A stretch of DNA of 64,000 nt from Ampullaceana balthica (Eukaryota > Mollusca > Gastropoda > Lymnaeidae). The notes below the pieces were generated by a model. The model was not told the origin of the DNA and searched no databases. It saw only the letters and a list, made by a program, of their open reading frames with translations. Of this stretch, positions 1 to 12,844 are shown piece after piece. A program made the translations under genes and the position numbers. The stretch covers positions 1,841,817 to 1,905,816 of the forward strand of contig CALYLW010000053.1 in NCBI GenBank assembly GCA_944989445.1, given 5' to 3'. Position 1 is the stretch's first letter; each line of letters begins with the position of its first letter.

Positions 1-14
1 ATGATAATTGAATT

Positions 15-280
15 AGTTCGACATTATTCTCACGGTCAAAATTTTAAAATTTAAAGTGAGAGTCAGTAACAGTGACTGTTAGTATTATTTGTTAATTTTT
101 ATTAACATTTTTATATGCATTACCCAAGTCCAAGGCATTTAGATATCGTTTGGCATCATTCTCACAGTCAAAACCGTGCGGCAGTGCGAATAACGCTAGG
201 CATTATCCGCACGGTAAACCGTGCGGATAATGTTGGACATTATTCGCACTGCCAAAACCGTGCGAATAACGCTTACCTTT
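15..280. repeat. Hairpin-forming repeat cluster
   Basis: Four related blocks share a pattern of a cattattcgcacggt-like arm, a short A-rich loop and its complement, beginning near 18, 149, 200 and 236. The best copy is 201-232: arms 201-215 and 218-232 are perfect 15-base complements around an AA loop. No protein match is seen. It may be the end or interior of a DNA transposon; the family is not recognised. Confidence 0.6.
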
Positions 281-1069
281 ATGAATTTATCTTCTCATTT
301 TCAACCCACTCTTATTTTGCCAAAAAGCAAAGTGAAAGTCAAAGACTGATATTGCTGATACTTTTTCTTTGTTCACCTACCACCAATGTTCCCTCTAAAG
401 TCTAAGGTTCCTTGGTCCGTCTGCAAAGTAAACAAACTCGTAGTGTCTAGTAGTGTGCAAAGTTACACAGCATCCATTTTTTGTGCAATGTTTTACAAAA
501 TTTACTGCGCTGTAATTTTAGAATTAAAATGCTGCACGGCATCGGCCAGATATCCACACAGCCTAAAGGGAACATTGGCTACCACCCAAGACAAGTCCTT
601 TTATTCCCCCAACAGAATCTCTAACTCGTTTAGTTAAGTTAGGTTAAAAGTCTTAGGCTTAGGCTTGTGCTTGGATTTAGTAAAAGTAAAGTAAGAGTTA
701 CTAAGTGCAATTCAAGAAGGAGTTAAGGCTAAGGTAAGGTAGGCCTATGGCACGGTATGGAAAATGAATATTATGAGTTGAGTATGATTAATTTTAATTA
801 TAGCAGCATAAGTATAAGCATCATAATCATAAGTCAAAATTTTCATTATCAACATGTTTCATGTGTGCTTAAATTACTTTTAGGCTTAGAGCGTAGGTAG
901 AGCCACAAGGTAAACTTGGAGCATCTTTATGCAGGGATCTAGTGCCATATGCACGTTTACCGTTATCAAACCCCTCTCAAAAATATTTTAAAAATTTTCA
1001 CTACCCCCTCAGAAATAAAGATGAGCCATAAAATTTATCATTTTAAATAATTTTTTCTTAAATTCATAG
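281..1069. other. Unassigned sequence left of UBE3D exon
   Basis: AT-rich sequence in which I see no coding exon, RNA gene or recognisable element. It should be intron of UBE3D, because the exon at 1070 begins inside a codon. No exon encoding the protein's N-terminus is convincing here, so the start codon is probably left of the window. Confidence 0.4.
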
Positions 1070-4000
1070 GAATGTTATAGCATCCTCGCCTCGAATAGAT
1101 GTTGAGATTCACAGTGTGTCAGTTCAAACAGAAGAATGGATAATAACATTCCCAATAAATCAACTTACATTACAACCATCATCTTGCAGAGGACTTCGAT
1201 GGAATAGTGAAACAGAGCTTCAGCTGTCTCTTCTTGCAGATTGGGTTCGCATTATATTTTTTAAATACTTAATAATTATTTTAAAGTATTTTTCATAGTA
1301 TAACTATGCGTTACAATTAAATATATTATTATTAGCCATTAACATTTATTCAAATTTTCGAGCTTGTATGAAAAAGGTCTCGAAAACAAAAGAAAATACA
1401 GTCGAACCCACTTATCTCGAGCTCGGTTATATCGACCACCCTATTATGTCGACGTTTTTTATTGGAACCGCCAAATTCTCTCTTTGTCTTAGCATTTTCT
1501 CATCGGTAATGTCGATTCTTTTATGTCGCCGAAACCTAGTATCTCGAGCACAAAAGAGGGCCAAATTTGCAACTTAACTCGATTTTCGTCGGTTGAAAAT
1601 AAAGGTTTGTATCGAGAATCGACGGTGGTTTTTATATAATTAAATAAAAAAATTAATAAATTATTATTCTTTTAAAAGTTTGTTGTTGTTGCTTTGTTAC
1701 CAGTAAGATAAGTGACTGTGACACTAACACGCGCGTGACGATGAAACTGATTAACACAGTACTGTGTCAGTACACACAGCCCACAGCGTGCTGTGATCAA
1801 CGGTCAAGGCCACAATAGTTTTATTTATATTACAAGTTTGATTGACTGAGGAAATTCGAGAGCGTTCTGATAGTAACAGATATCCTGCACGTCAAAAGCA
1901 TTAAACTTAAAATTACCATATTGATATGTTTATTTTTTTTTATTTGCTTATTCGACGGGCATTGCAAACGCGATCGGCTGTGACACGCGCCATGGGACGA
2001 CGCGAGGCGAAAACTTTGACCTTTTAACGCATGCGCAGACAATTATAAACTGGTAACTTTTTTAAAAATTATTAAATGGAATCGAAACATGACAGAGACG
2101 TTATCAAAGTCCTTTACTTCGGCATAAATATATATACATCAAAAGCATTAAACTTAAAATAACCATATTGATTTGTTATTTGTATTTTAAATTCGCTGAT
2201 ACGACGGCAAACGCGACTGTGACACGGCGAAGCGTAAACTTTAACCTTTTAGCGCATGCGCAGACAATTATAAACTGGTAACTTATTTTTCATTAAATAA
2301 ATGGAATCGAAACATGACAGAGACGTAATCAAAGTCCTTTACTTCGGCATAAATATAGATACATGTGTATATATATGTATATATATACACATGTATATAT
2401 ATATATATAAATTCCCGATTAGTCATAACTTTTCCCGACTTTCAAGGCCGAGAATTTATTTTTAAGAATTCCCGACTTTTTCCCGTTTTCCTGAGTGGGA
2501 ACCATGGTTATAGTTATATTTAAATTTTAAACGGTCCTTAAAAACGAACGGTCATTACATTAATTACAACCTTAGACTTAGGAAAGAGTGAAGAAATATT
2601 AGGGTTCCGATACGATTCCGATAAATCATCCCATCACTAATTAACGCTAACTAATTAATCATGTACATAAAGAAATTTCAAGCACATGTTAATATTTTGC
2701 CGCCATATTGATTTTCCTTTATCTCGATCATCGGTTATGTCGACGCCATTTTTCATACCCCAACGCCATCGACATAAGCGGTTTCGACTGTATTTCATTT
2801 TAGAATTTATATGGAGTGAAAGTATTTTGATCCTATAGATCAGGGGTCACCAAACTTTTTTCATGGCTGGCCAGATAACAGACTAAATATCGAGCCCGGG
2901 CTATATAATTATTTTGTACTATACTTGCAAACCAATACGAAAGAAAAAACCCAGAAAATATGTGTTAGTAGCAGTCACTAATATAGTGTTAAGTAGCTTA
3001 ACAAAAAATCAGGTAGATTACAACACAAAAAACATACAAATTTTCTAAAAATGAAACTAAAAATTGAAAGAATGCGACTTTAGCAAGGTGATAGTTCCAT
3101 CAGGTGGTGTGCACCTAACTGAATCACACAAACTATGCAGCAAAAAAATAAAAGTTGATGAGATTTGTGAAACTGACTTTTCAATATGAAGATGTTGTCA
3201 ATGTTTGGTTTGTCATTGCTGCATGAAGAATATTGCTTTAAAATATTCATCGGTCGAATTCTTATAGTAATATTTGCTCAGTCATACATATTCTAAAGAC
3301 TGATGCCATACCAGAAGCAAACATCTGAACAGTTTTGGAAACTAAACATCAGGTAACTAGCGATAAATTCAAAAATTTTCCCTTTCATGTGCTTCTCTCA
3401 ACTGATTAGCTTTCAAAACAATGAGTCCTAACTGCCATTCTATGAGCACATCATCAAGGATACAAATAAATGGATTCTGGAACAGAAATATGTCTCAATT
3501 CTCTAAAGATATGAAAATCCCTTTAAAAAATGTCTTTTCAAATAAGGAACACTTTTTTGAGAAAAGAATGCTCATATCTGTGGCACAAAACTCTTTAAAA
3601 AAGGGAAAATTTAAAAAGTTTCTCTTTCATTTGTGCTTTAAATAACGCCAGCTTTCTCTTATTTTGTACAAACCACAGGTGGTGGTTATCCAGATCCTGA
3701 TGATTCAAGTTCATTTCATTCATTTAGGATGGGATGTTGACCAAAAATGACAACTTGACAGCCAGTAGAATCTGACAGCTGTGGATCAGTTCTATTTTTT
3801 TTTCGTGAGAAAAACCTGTATTCAGTTTGGGGATTTTAAAAATGAAAAAGGACTTAACCACAGCTGAGCAACCTTAATGTTGTATGAAATAGCAAGTCAT
3901 GGAATTCAGATAAGTTTCTTCAAGTAAAGCCCGAAACTGACTATGTCCGTGAATGCAGTTTACAGCATAAATAACTGCTTTCAGTACACAAGAGATATCA

Positions 4001-7000
4001 AAGTCTTTCTGATTGAGTGCTTGCTGCTGTATGATGCAGTGTATAAACAGTGCACCCAGTATAACCAAATCTTTCAACTGAGTCTTGATCTACCCAATAA
4101 GACTCTTCCTCACTTCAGTCATGCTATTTCCTATATCAAATTTAACATCTCAAGGCTCATTTCACTGAAGGTTATAGTATAGCCTTCATTCACTTCCATG
4201 AATATGTATTTTCCAGTTCTTTCTCTATGCATGCTACAAATGGATACTGATTCAGCTGTTATCTTAATGTCCAAATTGACACTATGGATAAACACTAGAA
4301 AGTGTGATTTACTAGTGAGACTCATCCAGCACAAGAGAATACCACAATAATTTCTTAGTTTTCGTGTGTATTTTTAACACTATGTTCTCTTCAAGTTCCT
4401 CTTTTCTCTGTACAACTGAATTGGCTGATAATTCTTATGTTTCATAAGTTTTATCAAGTGAATTCAAGCAACCCTGGCAGATAATGATATTTCATCCTGG
4501 ATCTGGTCTACTGGCCGTAGTTCGGGGACCCCTGCTATAACAGTTATGATTTATACAAACTGGGATTGAGCTCTTTTGAATGTCATTGAATTTTCTAAGA
4601 GTTTTTAGATGATAATTAATGTCATGTGATCAATAAAAAGAAGTTTCAATGTGAGTTTTAGGTCTAATATTAGAGTACAATACATATTCTCACTGTTGAT
4701 ATAAGTAAAAATTATGTAATTTTAACTTTTTCAGTTATTAGGAATATTGTTAACCAAAAAAAAATTGCTGTGTTATAATAAAATTTAAAATACTTCTTTT
4801 AAATTATCTGTCATTAAAAATTCATAAATATTTTGCAATAGCAATCACAACATTGTAAAGGAAGTGATGCAGACAGTACATCAACTCCAGACAACAAATT
4901 CAAGTCTTTTAATCAGGATCGTCTGGTCACAAAAATCAAGGCATCACAATCACATTGCTTTTGTGCTGGTTGTGGAGCTCAACTTCTAAAGTCTACATGG
5001 TAATTTTGGCCTAATCAATTAAAATTAGGTTTCCTTTTACACATTTCACAGACTTCTTAATAAGGGAAACGCACCCTTAATTCTAACAACTGGGTTTTAT
5101 TAGCATAAACTTCCATAATAAATATTTTTAGCCCCGAATAGAATTTTTGAATAATTGTATGCTATTGTGATATTGGAAGCCTAAATTTCTTCTGCACTAT
5201 TAAATTTCATTGATGACCCTCAAACCAGTGCTACTCCTTACCAATTTACTGTCTGGTAACTCATTTGAGGAAAGTCAAAGGCTTAAGAAGTACCTCAAAA
5301 AATAAAGGGGCAAAAATAAAATTTTATGGAAGCTTTCAAAAGTGAAGTCCATTTTAAAATTTTACAAGAAAACATGCCAATTCACAAGTTCTGTTATATA
5401 GCATGAAACCAATCTTAACAGGGGTTAATGAGTATGGGGTATAATAATTTTAAAATATACCCCTAAATAGAAGTGTAAGAATAAACTAAATAAACCATTA
5501 AACTAAGAAAAGAAAAATCCATGTATATTTTCTTGCACATAAAACATTTTTTGATGTCATTCTCAGTAATTTCAAAAGGGTTCTTCCTCTGCCTTCAGAG
5601 AATTGGTCAGACTTTGCTGACATTTGGTTTTGCCATAATCACACTGATAGTAAAGACCACAATCATGGATGCCATAGCCATTCAGGGGAAGGCACTCTTC
5701 CAGATCAATTCAAGAGGATAAAAGAGACAGGACTTGCTCCAAGGCTAGAGGACTGCTTGGTCAGCAGCTTGTACATGCTCATTAGTGCCAGGCAGGTGGA
5801 ACCCTGCTCCGTTCAGTGTAATGCAGATAAACTTGTATGCAAGCGTTGTGGAAATTTTATAGGATTTGTCAAACTCGGAAGTGAGTGTGGTAGTTAAAGT
5901 GAATGGGTACTTTTTTAATCTTTATTTTTAAATTGGATGTAGTATAATTGAAAATAATTTTTGTTACTAGTTATTCTTAACATCCATATTTAACTAAGCA
6001 GTTTTACTTTAAGTATGCGTAAGTTGGAAGCTTGGAAAAAATAAGTTTATTCACAAATAGTTAAGTTATTAAAAAATATAGTTTATGATAAGCTTACAGA
6101 TGTCTAATCAACAAAAAATCTTTATATTTCAGATTCAGATAGTGGAGATCAAACATTGCATTCATACTTCCATGATCCACTGAAAAGCATCTACAAAATC
6201 TATTTTCATGCTGTCAGCTTCAGAGATTCTAGTACAGAAGTTCCCTTATACAAAATAAAAGTACTGGATGATGAAGAGTATAGATTAGACAGTGTGTAAG
6301 AGAGCAGCTAGCCAAATATTGTTAACATAATTTTTGTTCAATCAGTTAATTTTCATTTATTTACACCTTAAATTTAAATTTTGCTAATTAGTCAGGCTAA
6401 GTATGTTTCCAAAGTATACTATTTATTGTTAAATTACTATTTTATTATTAAAAAGTATGCACTTTGTTACATCGTTAACTTTTTCTTTCAAAAGTGATTG
6501 AACTTCATTTATCTGTCACATATCACTAATTTACTGTCATTCCCATTCTCTAATAGCCTCTTGTTTTAATGTCAACCCTCCCCCCTCTCCCTGTGATCCT
6601 GGTGATTTTTTTGTGTGCAGCTTGACCTCCCCTTCACTTTTACATTTATATATCCTATCGATACTCTCCCATTAAACTATAAAGAATTTGTAAAATTGCC
6701 CAGTCATTTGATCAGATTTATTTGAATCCATGTGTTCTTTCTCCTTTGATGGCCAACATTGCCTTAACATTTTCTAGCCAAATTTTATTTTAAAATGTAA
6801 GTACACAGATTGGGCTTATATCCCTTTAACTTAATGATTTCTTAATGGTAGAGTAAAATTTTTATGAACCAATTATTTTATATTATAAAATTCACTTTTT
6901 CAGTAACAGAGAGCAGTCAATAGAAGATTTTATATCCAGCCTGTTGAAAGACCAAAGTCGAATGTTCACAAGCTTTCGATTTATTATTAATTCAACATTA

Positions 7001-9494
7001 CAGCAAGATGGAAAAAGTAATGTGTTTATATTGGTTAGTATCTGATACCTTATAGTATATTCTAAGGCAATAATAATAAAATTTAGCATGCGTTAAGAGA
7101 TTGATGGTTTGAAAAGATATAATTGTTTGTTACTGTGTTAAGCTCACAGAAATATTGCACAAAACATTTATATATTTTATTAAACATTTATAAATAACTT
7201 GTCTGTTAACCAATCTCAATTCTATTTAGTGTAATTTACAGTATGGATTTATAAAACACTTTTTATTGACACATTCTAAATAAATTTGTATGATACTTTA
7301 AAACTGAATTATCATTGATTATAATATCTAAAATGTAATGTATTGTGTACAAGCTGATAAAATAAGAAATAGTGATGTTATAAAATGTTTGCCATGTCAG
7401 AAAATGTGTACTGTTGATTTAATTTTCCAAGCTGTGGTTGCTCGATCAGGAGTTGGCTGTATTTACCTCCTCCTCTAAGGAAACAAAATTATCTGCTTCA
7501 AATGACTCATCCCCTTCAACCATGGAGAATAATCAATCACATTACACTGTTCCTGATATTGAACCACTTAAATGTATGAAACTCTTGTACAAAGCCACTT
7601 TCCAGCCTCTCAATGGATCTCAGACAGAGTATGTTTTTTAAAAATAAATTTTCTTAATTATGGAATCATTTTTTCAATAAAATAATTTTAGTGTTTGAAT
7701 TAAATGATGATGTTTGTTATGAATCTAAAAGATCCCATAGGCAGGGACTGAAAAACTTTCTGAAATCTTATTTGTATTGTAAACAAGATTTCTTTCATTG
7801 ATCTATACATGACTGACACATAAAAGACACAAAAATTACCAACAGATTCATTTATATATAATTATGACAATGCTTTACATGTTTCCACCCATGACTCTTT
7901 GACTCAGAGTTACTATAAATTGTGATTTACACTATAAAATCGCGGTGGTCTGGCGTACCGATGGTCACGGGTTCGAATCCGTGCGAAGGCAAGGACTTGT
8001 TCCCCGGGCCTATTGCGCCCCTGAGTCACCCAGCTCCGAATGGGTACCTAACACTAGTTAGGCGGCTGGGTAATGCGTGGAACCCTCAAAGCCGTGGCCT
8101 GTGAACACTGCATCACTTGCCAACAGATCATCTGTCATGGTCTGTGCACGCATTAATCTTCTGTATAGAAGGAGCGTCTGTATAGATAAGATAAGATAAG
8201 ATCCCACCAATACCTGACCAAGAGAATGGCACCAAAATATACTTTTATTTGTTAACTCGAGGGTATATTTAGCTTTGGGCACTACAATAGAGCGGAGAAA
8301 CAGAGTCATTTGCCCCTGTTAATTTCTTTAGAAAAACAGGAAATAAAGTTGGGGAGTACAACAAAGATGTATGTTATTGAGATACACTACAAAATAAAGA
8401 ACAATAACTCTTGAGGACACTAGAAGTTGTTACTTTTTTCACAGATGAAGCAGTAAATGACGTTAGGTAACTACTCGACATCTTTCTTGCACAACCCAGT
8501 AAAAAAACAATATGTCTGAATGACAAATAATGTAATACATTGTAAACACATTTGCAGTGTCCCATATGGGTAACTGCAACTTCCTCAAAGGCCATTTGTG
8601 AAATAGTAATTCCACTTTGACAAAGTATCTTTTCAGACAGTAATTGTAAGTTAGTGTAGCTTCTATTTCTTCTTTACTGCAAATGATTCCCCTCTTTTGT
8701 GTAGAAAAATTACTTTTGTAATATAAGATTTTGCATTTTCGTAAGTAAAATTTACAGTTTAAGATGAAAAATTGATGAAAATTGCCATCTATGTTTTCTC
8801 TGAAAAATAGCAATTTGTTTGTATAATGATTTAACAAAGAAAACACTTATTTCGTTAAACTATTAATTTTTAGATACAATTAAAGGCCAATATATAAAAC
8901 TTTATTAGCAGATGTGTGGCACCAGATGTGTTCAAAGCCTGGGAAAAAGACAATACTGTCCATGGAATTTCATTACCATATCTTTTATGCAAACAGCTTA
9001 TCAGCCTCTTAGTAGCCAGTACCAAACAACTAACTTTGTCACAACGAAGTTTAAATGGTTTTCATGTAAGTAAAATTTTAAGTTTCAGATTTAATATGGC
9101 CAAATTAAAATTTTTAGTAGAATTTTATTATCAGTAGTAAAAACAAAGAAATTTAGTGCTTTAAGCTGGCTGACAAGTTTTAAATCCAAACATAGATTTG
9201 TGCTAGGGGTTAACTCAGAAACAGTATGTTACAATATTTTAGATTATATAATTTATTCAAAATATTCTTTTTATATGAAATTCTCACTTCTTTTATTTTC
9301 CTTGATAATTATAATCTGTTACCTATTTTAATATATCATTATGGTTTATCATTGAAGCATTTTAAAGCATAGGCAATTGTGCAGTCAAAATCATGTAATT
9401 ACCAAGAAATGTTTACATTTAATTTCATTAAAAAAATATTCTTGCTTTTATATTTCAGGTGGGCTACTTAAAAACAGGCTTTATGAGAGAATAA
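1070..9494 (+). CDS. UBE3D: E3 ubiquitin-protein ligase E3D (UBE3D), 5'-partial
   Basis: UBE3D is a HECT-like E3 ligase that binds E2 enzymes. Eight exons fit: 1070-1244, 4842-4999, 5567-5880, 6133-6295, 6904-7033, 7432-7628, 8912-9065 and 9459-9494 (stop TAA). Every junction preserves the reading frame, giving about 442 residues (human about 389). Diagnostic blocks in order are LQPSSCRGLRW, FCAGCGAQLLK, RVLPLPSENW, LPYLLCKQL, LSQRSLNGFH and the terminal VGYLKTGFMRE. Paired cysteines (CAGCG, CKRCG) match the metal-binding pattern of the HECT_2 family. Two donors are weak: GTTCGC after 1244 and GTTAGT after 7033, the latter chosen because the stronger GTAATG at 7017 breaks the frame. The first exon begins inside a codon, so the N-terminus is missing. 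Introns hold a pogo-like element, a hAT remnant and a SINE. Family identity is confident; exon 1070-1244 and the two weak donors are less so. Confidence 0.88.
1399..2790. mobile_element. Tc1/mariner pogo (Tigger)-like DNA transposon, non-autonomous
   Basis: Left end CAGTCGAACCCACTTATC and right end, read inward on the other strand, CAGTCGAAACCGCTTATG form terminal inverted repeats. Both are flanked by TA (1397-1398 and 2791-2792), the duplication made by this superfamily. CTCGAG/GTCGA motifs recur near both ends. No transposase reading frame remains. It lies in the first visible UBE3D intron. Confidence 0.75.
1892..2363. repeat. Tandem duplication, unit about 247 bp
   Basis: Two consecutive copies begin at 1892 and 2139 with the same tcaaaagcattaaactt and continue through GCGCATGCGCAGACAATTAT and a shared block ending in ttcggcataaatata. 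They differ by substitutions and small indels. Both lie inside the pogo-like element. Confidence 0.75.
2841..4534 (-). mobile_element. Decayed hAT transposon (Charlie/GTF2IRD2-type transposase remnant)
   Basis: Ends CAGGGGTCACCAAACTT and, inverted at 4515-4534, CAGGGGTCCCCGAACTACGG are hAT-type terminal repeats. Flanking ctatagat and ctataaca may be a worn 8-bp target duplication. On the - strand about 3874-4077 reads as transposase core, with CIIQQQALNQKDF and HSQFRALLEE resembling the block shared by Charlie hATs and GTF2I-repeat proteins. Stops and frameshifts make it a fossil. It lies in a UBE3D intron. Confidence 0.75.
7941..8202 (+). mobile_element. tRNA-derived SINE, copy 1 (damaged A box)
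   Basis: The tRNA-like head has an intact B box (GGTTCGAATCC), but the A-box region has lost bases compared with the copies at 16197 and 42213. The body includes ctaacactagttaggcggct and the element ends in (GATAA)n. It lies in the UBE3D intron before exon 8912. It is a retroposon and not a functional tRNA. Confidence 0.85.
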
Positions 9495-9987
9495 AGTTTT
9501 TTATGTGAAGACCATAAGTGAAACTTCTTGTCAAGGCATTTGAAGCATTTATAAAATTTCTGTTTGCTTGCAGGTGTTTAAACAAATATTAATAGATTTT
9601 CTGAGACCTGTAATCTACTATAAAGAGTAATTAAGACTACAGGTTATGATTTAAGTTAACAGACGTTAATTTGTCTACAGCTTCCTGTTTCGCTAGAATA
9701 TGCTAGTACATTTTATAAATTTTAAAACTTCAGTTGTTACTCATCTGTGGCATTACTAGTTTCATGATCTTGTAATGCCATAAAATTATTTCTTGATAAT
9801 TAATTAAGAAATATTTACAAATAGATATTTTGAAAAATGGAAATATTTTATTTAAAAGTATTTGTTAAAAAAATATTATAAGTTCAATGGTAAATTAAAT
9901 ACTTTAAAAATGCTTGTCTGCCTAAGTAAACATGAAGATTATGGTTGATAAAGTAGCTTATTGTTTTAGATGTTTAAAAATTTTATA
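9495..9987. other. UBE3D 3' flank/3' UTR
   Basis: AT-rich, with no coding signal. An AATAAA overlaps the UBE3D stop codon region (about 9490), with further AT-rich candidates downstream. The true polyadenylation site cannot be fixed from sequence alone. Confidence 0.35.
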
Positions 9988-10199
9988 CCGTATATAATCG
10001 AGTATAAGTCGATCTCGATTATAAGTCGACCCACTGATTTGTCACTCAAAGAGTGGAATTTTACATTTCTTCAATGATCGCTACCGTAAACTCATGCCAT
10101 TAATAAAATGAGTTACTTGTTTATAAGTCGACCCCCTGATTTTTGCCTTGAAATTTTGAGAAAAAAAACTGACTTATACTTATACTCGAGTATATACAG
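9988..10199. mobile_element. TIR MITE with TA flanks
   Basis: Left end CCGTATATAATCGAGTATAA and inverted right end CTGTATATACTCGAGTATAA, flanked by TA on both sides (9986-9987 and 10200-10201). The interior is about 210 bp with ATAAGTCGACC-type subterminal repeats. It resembles a mariner-like non-autonomous element; the superfamily is inferred from the TA target only. Confidence 0.7.
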
Positions 10200-11096
10200 T
10201 AATTTAATTTGTATTAATGTTTTAAAATTTATTGTATCATATTTAGTTATTTTAAACAAATATTTTTATTTCATAAATTGGTTTTGAAATTTTTAATGTC
10301 ACTCAAAATTTTAAATGATAAATAAAAATAAACCCATTCAATTATTTGAATTCATTTTGGTTTTACTAATTTCACTTAAATACAGTAATGATAATATTTT
10401 CTATAGTTTCTACAGAGCACTTCAAAATTAATTCAAAATAATATCAGTAAGAATTGATTTACCCACTCAATAGCTAGTAAGTACGCCAAATATTCAAAAT
10501 AATTAAATGCTAGCGTGTGGATTCAATTTGAGAAGTGAGATCAATGAAATTAATGATTGTCTTATTGATCACCCTTGTACTAATAATATTGACAATATTT
10601 GAATAAGAATGATCAAAACAGATAAGCGAATTGAAATATGAATAAATTTTATTTATCAAACAATTTAAACTGCGAGAGTATAATAATGATGAAATTAATA
10701 ATACAACATGACAAAGATGCTTCTTTTATAGCACTATTAGTCGATTCTAGTCTAGCAAGCTCACCGCGACCTGGTTTACAAAACTCACGTTAAATTTTAA
10801 AAAGGCTTTAGATCTTTCTTAAACGTTTCTTTGTCATTACATTGTTTTCTAGGACTTGGGAAGACTGTTACATAGTTCATGAGCAGCTGTTTCAAAAGCG
10901 TTCACTCTTAATCTTAATGACTTATTTCTGTGTCTATACCAGAAACAAATGTCATTTGCATTTCAGATGAAATTTAATGCGTAGCTAAACATTTCCTAAT
11001 TATTATCTTATCTTATCTGTTTACAGACGCGCCTTCTATACAGAAGATTATTGCGTCCTACGCTCATCCATGGTTTGTGTTTAGTCCTGCATTTTT

Positions 11097-11854
11097 AACC
11101 ACGTTTTATTAACTCACTTTCGTTCCTGTTTGTCCAAGATTTTTTCAAATCTGCCAATGTAAAATTGAACCACTTCTGATGGTCCTAGAGATCTGAACAT
11201 TTTACCACAGATAGATCTTGGATGACAATGCATTGTATCAAAATTTCAGATCGATCGAATGTACCGTTATTAAATTATTGAACTTTTTAGTTTATCTATA
11301 GTCTATATAAAAGCATCTGTACCGTCTGCTTTTGTTGATGTAAAAGCTAACAGTTACAGTTGACATCCTTGAGTTCACCCCGTGACCACATCACGATGTT
11401 TTTAAAATGTTTGGCGGGCGCTTGTGAGGTGTTTGGTAAAATAAATAGAGATAAAAAAATATTTTTAAAAACCAGGTTGTTATAAATGGACAAAAAAGAA
11501 TAAAATAAATAGAATTAAATATTTTTTTTTAAAAAACACGTTTTTATAAGCGGACTAAAAAGAAGAAAATAAGTTAAAACTTATTAGTTCAAGTACTTCG
11601 ATTTAATATGACTAAAAACATGGGGCGGGTGTTTGGTATAAAAATTAAAGATTTCTAATTTAGAAGGCAAAAGAGAGATCTATAAGTAAGAGAATGAGTG
11701 AACCACATATGTTAAACCTGATAAGCGCCCGCCCCACGTTTTTAGTCATATTAAATCGAAGTACTTGAACTAAAAAGTTTTAACTTATTTTCTTCTTTTT
11801 AGTCCACTTATAAAAACGTGTTTTTTTAAAATCTTTTTTTTACTTCTATTTATT
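11097..11854 (+). mobile_element. Insertion inside LINE 3' end, related to Helentron-like family
   Basis: Bounded by comparison with the uninterrupted LINE tail at 12700-12780. Around 11230-11310 it shares the block atgcattgtatcaaaatttc...gatcgatcgaatgtacc with the elements at 44805 and 50224. The right part is a long inverted repeat. No reading frame is seen. Exact ends are uncertain by a few bases because both flanks are T-rich. Confidence 0.55.
11528..11830. repeat. Long inverted repeat (arms about 105 bp)
   Basis: Arm 11528-11632 and arm 11725-11830 are nearly perfect reverse complements sharing AAAACACGTTTTTATAAG, AGTTCAAGTACTTCGATTTA and TGGGGCGGG. The spacer is about 92 bp. The arms could extrude as a cruciform or fold in RNA. 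It sits inside the 11097-11854 insertion. Confidence 0.8.
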
Positions 11855-12599
11855 ATTAGAGATTTAAATGTTGATAAAGTATTGGCTTTCCTGGTTCCTT
11901 CAGGCAACCCATTCCACGCCCGAATTAGTAGTATTAAAAATGAAATTGTCCTATTTAGGTAGTGGTTTTAGGGTGACATTGGGCATTGGCAATTAAGAAA
12001 TGATTATAAACATAGCTAGAAAGGAGAGCTGACACACAAAAAATTACAGGATAACAACATTACATAAATATGGTAATCAAGAGTATTTTCTTATTCTTTT
12101 AAGATTCATTTAGCAACATCATTTAAAGAAACTATGAAAATTAAAAGCTTTACAAAAGATACAGCTTTTTATCTTATTGATGAAAGAAGAAAATGTAGTG
12201 TATGTTTTTGTGTGTAATCACCGACAATCAAGGGACAACACTCTAAATAAGCCTGAGGTTGTTATTCTTGCCAACCGAACTACTTGTGTTTAAGATTTTT
12301 TTAGTCTTGAAAGAAGCCTTGTTGGGGACATTACTTCAAAATTGTATCCCAATCAAAGTACTTAACTATCATGCACTGATATTGACATTGATTGAATGTT
12401 TAAATTGATCCCTATGAAACACTAAACTTATTCAAGTAAGGTTAATTATTAGTTTAGACCATTAGAATTAGTTAAATCATTACACCTTAAATAAAACACC
12501 AGAGGATAGAAGAACCAAGAGCAAAGTAGTAATCATACATAAAGCAATTAATTCTAATTAAGAAATACAACACAAAGATAACTTAATACAACCCTCAGA

Positions 12600-12844
12600 T
12601 AGACATAAGGATAAAAACACCTTTCTTATTCCGTATGCAAGAACAAACATACAAATTTTCGTTCTTCCTGTCCGGAATTCGGGCGTGGAATGGGTTGCCT
12701 GAAGAATCCAGGAAAACCAACACTTTATCAACATTTAAATCTCTAATAAAAATGCAGGACTAAACACAAACCATAGATAAGCGTAGGACGCAATAATCTT
12801 CTGTATAGAAGGAGCGTCTGTAAACAGATAAGATAAGATAAGAT
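12600..12844 (+). mobile_element. 3' end of (GATAA)n-tailed non-LTR retrotransposon
   Basis: Codons before 12760 resemble the extreme C-terminus of a LINE ORF2: RNKKG-type leader, RTNIQIF, then after a one-base slip WNGLPEESRKTNTLSTFKSL. The 3' end is gtaggacgcaataatcttct, gtatagaaggagcgtctgta, then (GATAA)n. The last 50 bp are the same as in the SINEs of this window. Confidence 0.75.

Larger units (their letters stand above)
11003..11930 (-). mobile_element. 3' end of a (GATAA)n-tailed LINE, split by an insertion
   Basis: Read on the - strand, about 11930 back to 11855 and 11096 back to 11003 are colinear with the intact copy at 12600-12844: tggaatgggttgcctgaag, then the aggactaaacacaaacca region, then ggacgcaataatcttctgta and the GATAA tail. 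The two halves are separated by about 758 bp of unrelated sequence (11097-11854). Confidence 0.75.

Noticed and set aside
8463..8846. 127-codon open frame on the - strand
   Set aside because: It lies in a UBE3D intron, has no recognisable similarity, is AT-biased and overlaps another open frame.
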